Shown in pieces: positions 34,508-43,868 of a stretch of DNA of 64,000 nucleotides. The translations under genes were made by a program, and so were the position numbers. The notes below the pieces were generated by a model that was not told where the DNA came from, ran no database searches, and saw nothing but the letters and a program-made list of their open reading frames with translations. Positions within the stretch are counted from its first letter, which is position 1. Each line of letters opens with the position of its first letter. The stretch spans positions 1,984,001 to 2,048,000 of the forward strand of contig JANHCV010000001.1 of NCBI GenBank assembly GCA_025594325.1. Direction: 5' to 3'. The DNA comes from Blastocladiella emersonii ATCC 22665 (taxonomy: Eukaryota > Blastocladiomycota > Blastocladiomycetes > Blastocladiales > Blastocladiaceae).

Positions 34508-35057
34508 ATGACTTTCGGCAAAGTCCCCGTCACGTCCTACGCTGCCACGCTGCAGTCCATCAACACGGACCTCGTCAAGAGTACCTCTTGGGCCCGAACT
34601 TCCTTCAGCGCCGACCTCTCCTGACCCTATGTCGATCGCTAGGCGTCGAGGCCCTGCGGCGAGACCTGCGGCACCTGACCTCGTCCATTGACCGTGCCGA
34701 GGAGCGCAAGGGCCACCTGCAGGCGCAGATCGCCGAGCTGCAGGGCGAGTTGCACGCCACGGATGCGTCGCTGCAGTCGATGCACGCCGCGCGGGAGCGG
34801 ATAGAGGCGTCGCTCTCCCAGTCAGAGCGGACCTATCAGCAGGTATGCTATCGTCGTCGCCGCGACTGCCACTCAGTGTCCACTCACGCGGCTGCGCTCA
34901 TAGATCGTCCAGTCGTCGCAGCAGCTCCTCGACCAGCTCCAGCGCGATGCGGACGCGGTACGCCATCTGCAGGTTCGTGTGAGCGGGAACCGCGCACTCG
35001 CATCCAGCAACTGACACTCGCGCTTAGTTCTCGCCGCCGCCGCCACACCACGACTGA
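34508..35057 (+). CDS. SSNA1: SSNA1/DIP13 microtubule-branching, basal-body protein
   Basis: Exons 34508-34580, 34643-34842, 34904-34957 and 35028-35057 give 118 residues (human SSNA1: 119). It is a single short coiled coil with family landmarks: YAATLQSINTDLVKSVEALR matches human NYNNELVKCIEELC, and ERTYQQIVQSSQQLLDQLQR matches [20 protein letters not shown]. The last exon encodes only FSPPPPHHD, equivalent to the disordered tail of the human protein. SSNA1, called DIP13 in Chlamydomonas because it is induced on deflagellation, forms fibrils along microtubules at centrioles and basal bodies. Its presence supports a centriole-bearing, flagellated life stage. It ends 59 bp before the stop codon of the convergent coiled-coil gene. 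Confidence 0.9.
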
Positions 35058-35116
35058 GGCCCGCCAGATCCACATGAAAGCCGTTCAAATGTATATACAG
35101 TGTCTCATCTTCAAGT

Positions 35117-38100
35117 CTAGTTCCCGGCCGCTCCAGGCCGCGAGCCACGCGACCCGCTCGCCGACGCACTCGCCCGCGTCGAATCTGCCGCCACGAGCGA
35201 GTACCGCACGCCCTTCCCGTCGCGCCGCTGCTGTTGCTGCTGCACCGGGGACGCCGATCGAGACCGGGACCGCGACCGCGACCGCGACCGCGACCGCGAC
35301 CGCGAGCGGGACCGCAGCTGCACGCGCGACCCCGGGTGCCGCGAGATGGGCAGCGTCACGCTCTGCGTCGTGACCCACTCGTCCTCGTCCCGCGTGGCGG
35401 CGCGCGGGCGGAACTCGTCGAAGGCGCTCCCGCCGGTACCCGACCGGGCGCGGGTCGCGGGCGCCGCCGGTTGGCTGGCGCGCGGCGGGCCGCCCATGTC
35501 GATGAACGTGTCCTGCTCCAGCTCCTCGAACGCGCGACGCACGTCCTCGGTCGCTGACCGGTACTGCGAGTCGAGCCGGCTCGCCGAGAACGACGGTGGG
35601 GCGCGGGCAGGTGGCGCCGCAGTCGTTGGAGCGCGCATGGACGAGCGCTGCGGCGTCTTGGCCGGCGTCGTGACAGAGTACGTGCCGTAGCCCGTAGCTG
35701 CACCGATACCAGTGGCCGATGGCGGCCGCGCGCTGCCCGCCGCAACCGGCGGCGAAAGCGGGAGATGCGACGCCGACGCCGTCGATGCGGCAAACACAGT
35801 GCCACGCGTCTGACCGTCAGCGCCCACGCGCATGCGGCGCAGCTCGTCGTCGCGGCGCGCCATGGCCTTGTTGACCGACTGGAACCGGAGATCGAGGATC
35901 TTGTACTCCTTCTGCGCCTCGATGAGCTGGTTGCGGTGCGAGTCGGCGGTGGCGATCGCGTCCTGGCACTCGCGCTCGAGCTCGGCGACCTGGCGGCGGA
36001 GCTCGTCGCACTCGTCGCGCAGGCCCTCGAGCTGCGTGGTGAGCGCGACGATACGCTGCTCGCGCTGCGCAGCGACCGCCTGGATCTCGTCGAACCGGCG
36101 CGCGTGGTCGGCGAGCGCGCGCTGCGCGTCGGCGCGGGTGCGGTCGACCTCGCGCGCGAGCTGGTCGCGCTCCGACTGCGCCGTGGCTTTGGCCGTCGCG
36201 AGGTCCGCCTTGAGGTTGGCCACCTTGTCGTGGAGCGAGGCCGCGAGGGCGTCGCCCTTGGCCACGGCGTCGCGCAGCTCGGCTTCGCTCGTGCGCAGCG
36301 TCTGCACCTCGAGCTCCGTGTCGACGAGCGACTCCTCGAGCGCCTGAATCTTGGACAGGTGCCGGTCGATCTCGTCCTGCAGCTGGTCGCGCTCGAGGTT
36401 CGCCGCGTGCGCCTCGGCGCCGACACGCTGCGTGGCCTCGGACACCTTGGACTTGGCGTCGGCGAGCTGCTGCTCGAGCCGGGTCGCGTGCGCGGCGCGC
36501 TCGGCGAGCGCGGCCTGCTTCTCCTTGAGCGCGGCCTTGAGCTCGACGACGGCGCGCCGCTCGCCGCCGAGCAGCTGCTCCGCGTCCTGCAGCATCTCCT
36601 CGAGCTTGCCGTTGGCGCGGCGCAGCGCCGTGTTCTCGGACCGCAGCTTGGCGCGGTCCGTCTCGGCCTCGTCCTTGCCGACGGCCGTGTCGTCGAGCTT
36701 GTTGTCGAGGTGCACGACGTGCTCGCTGAGCTCCTGGACGCGCGTCTGCGCCTCGCCGAGCTTGGCCTTGGCCTGGGCGTGCGTCGCGTGCAGGGCCTCG
36801 AGGTCGCCGGCGAGCTTGCGCTCGCGGGCCTCGAGCGCCGCGTTCTCCTGCATGAGCGTGGCCTGGCGGTCGAGCAGCTGCTCGACCTCGTGCTTGGCCT
36901 TGACCTCGCGGGTGCGCGCGTCCTCGAGCTCGATAGCGCGCGCCGTGTCGCGGTTGCGCGCGAGGTCGAGCTCGTGGAGCAGCTTGCGGTGCTGGAGCCC
37001 CGCCGCGTCGAGGTCGTGCTGGGCCTTGCGCGAGATGGCCTGGGCCTTGTCGAGCTCGTCCGACAGGGATTTCTCCTTGGACTCGAGCAGGTGCACGTCG
37101 CGCTGCAGCGTGTCGACCTGGGCGCGCAGCGGGGCGAGCGAGTCGACCTCGGTCTGCTTCCGGGACGCGGCGGCGCGCGCCGTGGCGAGGTCCTCGTCGC
37201 GCTGCGCCACGGCGTGCTCGAGCTCGAGCACGCGCACCTCGAGTTTCATACGCTGCTCCTTCTCGGCGAGCCAGTCCGCGTCCTTGTCCTTGAACATGCG
37301 CATGTACTTTTTCAGCTCCTGCTCGCGGTGCACGACGCGCTCCTGCAGGGCCTTGCGCTGCGACGCGGCCTCGAGCAGGGCCTTCTCCTGCTTGCCGACG
37401 CGGCCCTCGGCCGTCTGCAGCAGGGCCTGGAGCTTGGCGACCTGGGTGTCGAGGCGCTCGGCACGCGCGGACCAGGTGAGCACGTCGTTGGAGTGTTTCG
37501 AGGTCGAGGCGCTCAGCTTGCGGGTCAGGGCGGTGCACTCGTCCGACTTGTCCTGGACCTGGCGCTGCAGCGCCTTGACGTCGGCCTCGCGGGCAAAGTG
37601 CAGGTCCTTGATCTTGGACTCGTAGGCGCGGCGCACCGAGTCGAGCTCGTTGAGCAGCGCCTGGTGGTCCGTCTCGAGCTGCAGGTTCTTGGTGCGCTCC
37701 TCCTCGAGCATGAGCAGCAGCGAGCGCGGCGTCTCATAGTACTAGTTGTGCGGCGGGGTGAGTGGTGGGCGCATCGATTGCAGGTGCGAGAAGCGTACCT
37801 TGCTCCGAGACGTCTTCTCGGCCTCAAGCGTCTTGTTCCACGCATCGAGCGGCCCCGCATTCTTGCGCGCCTTCTCGCGGGCCGATGCGACGGCGCGGGA
37901 CAGCGCGCGGTCGCGCTGGTCCGCGTCGGCGGCGGTGATGCGGTCGCGCATGGCGCGCTGGCGTTCCTGCTCCTCGCGTCGGGCGCGGGTGCGCGCCTGG
38001 TACTCGGCCTCGAGCTGGGCGAGCTCGCGGTGGTTCTCCTCGGCGAGGCGTTTCGCCTCAATCTCGGCGTCCTCGGCCTCCTGCGCGGCGCGCTCCTTGC

Positions 38101-38386
38101 GGTCGCGGACGCTGTCGAGACGGAACTGCGGCGGGGCCTGCGGCGCGAGCGTGTACAGGATCGGCCGGCGGTGTTTTGATGGGGAGACGGTCAGGAGGGT
38201 CTCCTTGGGCAGTCGCTACATGAAGTCGCATGTTAGCGATGGCTTGGTGACCGGCGTTAATAGAAAACGAACGGCGGGAGCGTTGCGCTGGTCCTCCAAA
38301 GTCGGCGGGTCGGGTTTGGGGAGTCGGGGTCCGAGTCGCAGGGTAGGGAATGCCGGCGGGTTGCGGCGCGGTGCGCTACGCTGCAT
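35117..38386 (-). CDS. 1051-residue coiled-coil protein with C-terminal RS repeat, possibly centrosomal
   Basis: Exons 38386-38273, 38215-37799 and 37741-35117 join in frame (57-bp introns; donors GTTCG and GTACG). Exon 1 encodes the Pro/Arg-rich MQRSAPRRNPPAFPTLRLGP. Exon 2 holds RRPILYTLAPQAPPQFRLD and a charged helix. Exon 3 begins YYETPRSLLLMLEEERTKN and continues as uninterrupted heptad coiled coil to about residue 830. It then becomes disordered, with RRAFEELEQDTFIDMGGPP, and ends in about nine Arg-Ser dipeptides before ASPVQQQQQ. The architecture resembles centriole/centrosome coiled-coil proteins (CEP135/TSGA10 style), but no diagnostic motif allows a name. Tail-to-tail placement with SSNA1 is suggestive only. 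The first exon is the least certain part. Confidence 0.7.
35262..35312 (+). repeat. hexanucleotide repeat (ACCGCG)n coding for RS repeat
   Basis: An almost perfect run of ACCGCG units lies in the 3' coding part of the minus-strand coiled-coil gene and encodes alternating Arg-Ser. A comparable CGGTCT/CGGTCG run encodes RS dipeptides in the orphan gene at about 15005-15060. Such runs are prone to slippage, so repeat number may vary between isolates. Confidence 0.8.
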
Positions 38387-38820
38387 GGGATGGGGAGGCC
38401 AGGGCGCGCGGGTCTCGATGCATCCAGTCGGTGTCTCGCGCGAGTCGTTTGAAAATCGGCGCGGTGATGGAGGTGGTCGCCAAAGACGACGCGCGGCAGC
38501 GACGGGAGACGCGTCGAGACGCGCGAGACAGGTGGCGCGTGATCGGCCCCCGCCTGGCGACGCGCCACGCCGCCGTCACCTGACTTCAAGTCGCACTTTC
38601 CACCTCGCGCCCCCCGCCCGCCGCCGTCGCCGTCGCCCCCGCGGTCCATGGCCGCCACCACGCGGTGAGATCGTGACGCCGGCCGCGCTGATCGCACGCA
38701 TCACACACTACCACGCAACGCATCGACAACCCGCCCTCGCCCGCCCCGCCCACCCGCTCGCTTCACGCATCGACCATCGCCGCCTGAGATCCGCGTCCGT
38801 AGCAGCAGCAGTCCACCACC
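38387..38820. promoter_or_regulatory. divergent promoter between coiled-coil gene and UTP12
   Basis: These 434 bp contain GAGACGCGTCGAGACGCGCG at about 38507-38526, related to ACGCGTC/GAGAC elements in other promoters. The rest is GC-rich leader sequence, pyrimidine-rich before the UTP12 ATG. Confidence 0.45.
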
Positions 38821-41750
38821 ATGGTCAAGGCCTACCTGCGCTACGCCCCCGGCAACGTCTTTGGCGTGATCGCCTCGACGACCGCCAACATCGCGTCCGA
38901 CGCCACGGGCCGCCTCGCCGTGTCGCCCGCGCTGCAGTCGGTCGTCGTGTGGGACACTAAGAAGGCCGAGTCTGTGACCGTGTGGCACGAGGAGGGCAAC
39001 ACGGCCGAGGTCTCGTGCATTGCCCGCGCCCCCGATGGCACTACCTACGCCGCTGGGTACGCGCACCTCGCCCGCGATGATCGCGCGTAGCCCGACCCCG
39101 TCTAACGCCCAACCCGCCGCCGCGTAGCTACACCGACGGCACCATCCGCGTCTGGTCGCTGACCGCCGGCACCACGCCGCTGCACTGGTTCCAGGGCCAC
39201 CAGTCGGCCGTCACCGCCCTCACCTTTGACCCGCAGGGCACCACGCTCGCGTCGGGCTCGCAGGACACCAACATTGTGCTGTGGGACCTGGTCGCCGGCG
39301 CCGGTAAGGTCCGCCTGACCGGCCACAAGGACCAGATCACGTCGCTCGTGTTCGTGCCCTCGGGCAGCGCGCTGCGCACCGCCGCCGAGCAGGAGGACAT
39401 GGCCGCGGGTGCTGAGCCGAAGCAGCAGCAGAAGGTCACGGACCGGAAGCTGCACCGCCTGCTCAAGTCGCTCCCCGCCGCGCACATCCTGTCCGCGTCC
39501 AAGGACACGACCATCAAGGCGTGGGACCTGACCACCAACGCGTGCGTCGAGACGGTCGTCACCCACCGCTCCGAGGTCTGGGACATGGCCCTCACCCACA
39601 TGTGGCAGGACGCCCCTGAGGTCCTGACCCTCGTCTCGGCCGGCGACGAGCTCAAGGTCCACAAGGTCAACGCCGACCACCTCGACCAGATCCTCGCCAC
39701 CGCCGCTTCCGCCTCGTCGTCCGCTGCTGCTGTGCCACCACCACCAACAGGTGACGCCGTCATCGCCGAGGCCGACGAGCCCCTGCGCGCCATCGTGCAC
39801 GCCGGCGACCTCAAGAAGGTCTCGTCGCAGCGCAGCGTGTCGCTCAAGCTGTCGCCGTGCCACACCTTCGTCATCGCCGCCTGCGTCGACACCCAGATCC
39901 AGGTGCTGCGCGTCCTCTCGCCCGAGGAGGCCAAGAGCAAGCTCACGCGCCGCCGCAAGCGCCTGCAGGACCGCGCGGCCAAGGCGCGCGCCGAGGGCAA
40001 GGAGCCGACGGCCGAGGAGCTCGGCGAGCCCGTGCTGGCCATTGGCGACCTGATCAGCCCGCTGTTCGTGGCGCTCGCCGACGCCAAGGTGCGCAGCGTC
40101 GACGTGTGCCCGTCGCTGCCCGCGCCCCGCAACACGCCCGCCAAGGCCGACGCGGCCACGTCCCCGCCCATCTTCACCTTCCTCGCGTCGCTCGCCAACA
40201 ACTCGATCAACGCGTACGCCGTGACCAAGGACGAGGTGCAGGTCCTCAGCACCGTCGACATGCACGGCCACCGCGGCGATATCCGCGCGCTCGCCCTCAG
40301 CCAGGACGACGAGCTGCTCGCCTCGGCCGGCACCAACCTCGTCAAGGTGTGGAACGTGCGCAACGCCAAGTGCATCCGCACCATGGACGCCGGGTACGCG
40401 CTGTCCGTGGCGTTTGTGCCCGGCGGCAAGTACCTGCTGGTCGGCACCAAGAGCGGCGAGCTGCAGATCTTCTCGCTCGCGTCGTCGGCGCTCGTCGAGT
40501 CCATCAAGGCCCACGACAGCGCCATCTGGAGCATCGCGCTGTGTCCCGACAAGACCGGGTTCGTGACGGGGTCGGCCGACCACCAGGTCAAGTTCTGGGA
40601 CTTTGCGCTCGTCCGCGAGGAGGCCAACCGGCTCACGGCCATCCACACGCGCACGCTCAAGCTGTCGGACGAGGTGCTCGCCGTGGCCATCTCGCCCAAC
40701 CAGAAGGTGGTGGCCGTGTCGCTGCTCGACGCCACGGTCAAGGTCTTCTACTACGACTCGCTCAAGTTCTCGCTGTCGCTGTACGGCCACAAGCTGCCCG
40801 TGCTGTGCATGGACATTTCGTCCGACAACACGCTGATCCTGACGGGGTCCGCCGACAAGAACATCAAGGTGTGGGGGCTCGACTTTGGCGACTGCCACCG
40901 GTCCCTGTTCGCGCACGGCGACGCCATCATGCAGGCCAAGTTCGTGTGGGGCACCCACTACGCCTTCACGTGCTCCAAGGACAAGACCATCAAGTACTGG
41001 GACCTCGACAAGTACGAGAACATCTCGACGCTGGCGGGCCACACGTCCGAGGTGTGGGCGCTCGCCATTGGCAAGTTCGGCAACTTTGTCGCGTCCGCGT
41101 CGCACGACCGCAGCATCCGCATGTGGGAGAAGACGGACGAGCAGCTGTTCCTCGAGGAGGAGCGCGAGCGCGAGATGGACGCGGCCGCCGACGCCGCCAT
41201 GGTCGAGGCCGCCAACGAGGCCGGTGCTGACGCCAACGGCGTCGCCCTGTCCAGCGCCGACTCGCTCAAGGCCGGCGAGCGCATCATCGAGGCGCTGCAG
41301 CTGTGCCTCGACGAGCGCGACAAGGCCGCGGCGCACGCCAAGTCGGGCCAGCCCGCGTCGGCACTCCCCGTCAACCCGATGCTCCTCGCGACCAACTGCG
41401 CCGACCCCGAGTCGTACGTGCTGCGGTCCCTCGAGCGCGTGCGGTCGGCCGACCTCGAGGCCGCGCTGCTCGTGATCCCCTTCTCGTACATCCCGCTGCT
41501 CCTCGAGCTCGCCGACCTGTGGGCTGAGCGCGAGTGGAACCTCGCCGTGACGTGCCGCGTGCTCTTCTTCCTGCTCAAGGTCCACCACAACCAGATCGTC
41601 GCCTCCCGCGCGCTCCGCCCGCGCCTCGTCAGCTTGCAGCACCACGTCCGCGCCGCCGTCGAGCGCCAGCGCGATATCATCGGGTGCAACATGGCCGCGT
41701 TCCGCTACCTCAAGCGCGAAAAGGAGTTCCTCTCGTCGTCGTCGTTCTAG
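38821..41750 (+). CDS. UTP12: UTP12/WDR3 small-subunit processome WD40 protein
   Basis: Exons 38821-39056 and 39128-41750 give 952 residues (human WDR3: 943). Two WD40 propellers are visible. Early repeats include GTIRVWSLTAGTTPLHWFQG and DTNIVLWDLVAGAGKVRLTG; late ones include KNIKVWGLDFGDCHRSLFAH, DKTIKYWDLDKYENISTLAG and HDRSIRMWEKTDEQLF. The C-terminal helical Utp12 domain follows (LVIPFSYIPLLLELADLWAE then CRVLFFLLKVHHNQIV). The protein belongs to the UTP-B subcomplex, which binds early pre-rRNA in the nucleolus and is needed for 18S rRNA maturation. The junction falls inside the first propeller (YAAGYTDGTIRVW). The start MVKAYLRYAPGNVFGVI matches the family N terminus closely. Confidence 0.95.
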
Positions 41751-41835
41751 AGCCCGGCCGGGGTTTGTTTGTCGTCAGAGCATGTATACACCTAGTCCAC
41801 CTTGTTCATCCATTTCTTCCTCTCTTCTGCGTGTC

Positions 41836-43281
41836 TCACGACAGTGCCGCCGCCTTGGGCGCCGCGGCCGCCCGCCGCTTGTCCTCCTGCCACGCCGCGA
41901 GGTCGCTCACGTCTTGGACCAGGTCCGGGTCGTCGACCCACACCGTGAACTGGATCCACGCCTTGGCCTCGGCCGGGATCTCGGTTCCGCGCTTGGCCGC
42001 CGTCTCCATCTCAATGCCGTAGTCGTTACTACATGACAGCCGTGCGTGAGCGTGGCCCGTGGACGGCAAAGACCGCGAGAAGGCGCACCGGTACGTGACC
42101 CGCGGGTCGACCATGAGGAAGTTGCTCGAAATGCAGTGGTTCAGCACCACCGTGTGGCCGGGCTCGACGGGGAGACCTTCGCGCTCCATGACCATGTCGC
42201 GGTTCACGGTCACAAATTGCCTAGCGCAGCGACGACGAGTGGAGTGAGATGGTGGCCACGATGGCGACCATGGCCAAGGACGCGTACCAGATGCTCCCCG
42301 CCGCCTTGAACGGGTACAGCATCGCGGGCGCGTGCTTGCCGTATTTGGAGAAGGTGTAGGACGACTTGTGCGCCGAGTGCAGGTACAACTGAGTGAGGGG
42401 CCATCGTTAGCTGAGGTGTGCGTAAGCGAGCGCAACATGGGATACGCACCGACTTGCCAGGAAGAATCGCCACGGCCTTGATGTGCAGCTTGTCGCCGTA
42501 CCGGACCGGCGATCCCGGTCTCGCCGGCTCCTTCTCGCCGTCCCACGTCTCGGCGCGCTCGAGAACAAACACGTTGCGGCGGACCGGGTCGACGTGGCGG
42601 TGCGTACATGCGAGCGGGACGGCGTCGGGTGCTTCTTCGCCCGTGGCGAGACCGGCGACGCGCTGGTGCGGGAGCAGAGTGGCGAGCGGACTCGCGGCGC
42701 GACCATCGGACCCGTCCTGCGGGCCAGTCAGGTCGGCGAGCGACGCGCCCGACGCGTCGACGGCGAGCATCCCGAGCGTGAACAGGTTCTGCAACATGAT
42801 CGGCGCTCCGTACACGATGCGAGGTGACAGGGCGACCTACCCGCGCACGAGTTTGGTTAGCATCGCCTCGAACGGAAGCACACGAAGAACGCACCGGCTG
42901 CTCGGCCTGCGCGACTCGCGCCGCGACCCGCGTACTCCCGAGCTCGCCCGAAGCCTGCTTGCGGAGGAGCTCCTGGACGCGGTCTCCCTTTCCGAGCCCG
43001 TCCTCGCGCCAGTTGGCGACGCGCACGCCCGGGTGCACAAAGACCTGCGCGCCGACCGCGTGCGTCAAGCACTGGTTGCGGTTGGCGAGCTTGGAGTGGG
43101 GCTTGATCGCGCCGCGCTGCGTCGACGAGACCTGCTTGCCGGTCGACGGCGTTGGGTGCTCGGTCAGGATCGGCTTGTCGACGAGCCCTGCGCTGCCCGT
43201 GTACCGCGCGAGCCGCGGGCGAGTCACGGCGTGCGGGCCGAGCGGCTGGCGCGGCGGGAGCGAGGTCGTGGATGATTGCAT
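41836..43281 (-). CDS. CFAP161: CFAP161 axonemal microtubule inner protein
   Basis: Exons 43281-42895, 42836-42450, 42388-42288, 42220-42089 and 42028-41836 give 399 residues. Human CFAP161 has 301; the extra length is mainly at the N terminus. Family features: HPGVRVANWREDGLGKGDRV corresponds to human YGPGVRIGNWNED; VALSPRIVYGAPIMLQN to MQLSVTEDGYIHYGDKVMLV; and MEREGLPVEPGHTVVLNHCI to LEYEGFPVPANAKILINHC. CFAP161 binds inside the lumen of axonemal doublet microtubules and is restricted to ciliated species. Four introns (three donors GTGCG, one GTACG) all keep frame, and the last interrupts a conserved strand (VTYRNDYGIE). A motif related to the 18-bp palindrome lies about 135 bp upstream of the start. 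Confidence 0.85.
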   Translation of the reverse strand: MQSSTTSLPPRQPLGPHAVTRPRLARYTGSAGLVDKPILTEHPTPSTGKQVSSTQRGAIKPHSKLANRNQCLTHAVGAQVFVHPGVRVANWREDGLGKGDRVQELLRKQASGELGSTRVAARVAQAEQPVRSSCASVRGDANQTRARVGRPVTSHRVRSADHVAEPVHARDARRRRVGRVARRPDWPAGRVRWSRRESARHSAPAPARRRSRHGRRSTRRRPARMYAPPRRPGPPQRVCSRARRDVGRREGAGETGIAGPVRRQAAHQGRGDSSWQVGAYPMLRSLTHTSANDGPSLSCTCTRRTSRPTPSPNTASTRPRCCTRSRRRGASGTRPWPWSPSWPPSHSTRRRCARQFVTVNRDMVMEREGLPVEPGHTVVLNHCISSNFLMVDPRVTYRCAFSRSLPSTGHAHARLSCSNDYGIEMETAAKRGTEIPAEAKAWIQFTVWVDDPDLVQDVSDLAAWQEDKRRAAAAPKAAALS

Positions 43282-43868
43282 TGTTTTCTTCTGGATGTGG
43301 CCTTTGGAGAGCTGAAGGCGAGCGAGTGGCAGACGAGAGTGGAAGTGACGCGTTGAGCGACGATTTGTCTCACGCGTCAAGAAATCACCTGATACGCGGG
43401 AGACAGTTTTCTAGACGCGTCGCGACGCTCGGCTCGTCAGCGTTCACCTCGCAGCAGAGCTCGGGAACAAGGAGTTCCACGACCAACGAAGCCATCAGGT
43501 CATCTGCAAGCAAAATGTCGCATCCGAGCGTGTACAGGCCGGCGCGAACGATCACGTCGTGGACAGCTCAGATCCTGTCAATCAGCGTGGCCGGAACCTT
43601 AGCCTCGTCGACTTTGGAGTGAAGCCGGCCGAACACGGAGGCGATGCGAGCTGACCGTATCGAAGAAGATGCTGGTCGATCAGGGTTCGGGTGGCAGCTG
43701 GTTGACAGAAAGGCGCGCTTGATGACCATGGCCATGGTCACGGACGAGCTGACCGTGTGCCGTTCAAGCATCACATGGGGTTCGCTTTCTTCGCTGACGG
43801 ACTGTTGATCAAGCAAGCACATGATATAATATTGAGCAAAATGGTTAAGAGGGTTGGAGGGGAATCAT
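43282..43868. other. intergenic region upstream of CFAP161
   Basis: This 587-bp region lies between the CFAP161 start codon (minus) and the stop of the DDHD gene (minus). It contains AGACGCGTCGCGACGCTC at about 43413-43430 and a lower-GC patch with TATAATATTG near 43826. Two open minus-strand segments, 43568-43822 and about 43385-43571, look faintly protein-like and are discussed in the findings; neither is firm enough to call as a gene. Confidence 0.45.

Noticed and set aside
35262-35312. Hexanucleotide repeat as a telomere-like or CRISPR repeat
   Set aside because: It lies in frame within a coding exon and encodes Arg-Ser dipeptides.
35765-38179. 804-codon plus-strand frame over the coiled-coil gene
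   Set aside because: Leu/Arg-rich mirror of heptad coiled-coil codons; a common artefact opposite Glu/Leu-rich genes.
39102-41645. 847-codon frame antisense to UTP12
   Set aside because: Shadow of the WD40 gene; no recognisable motifs.
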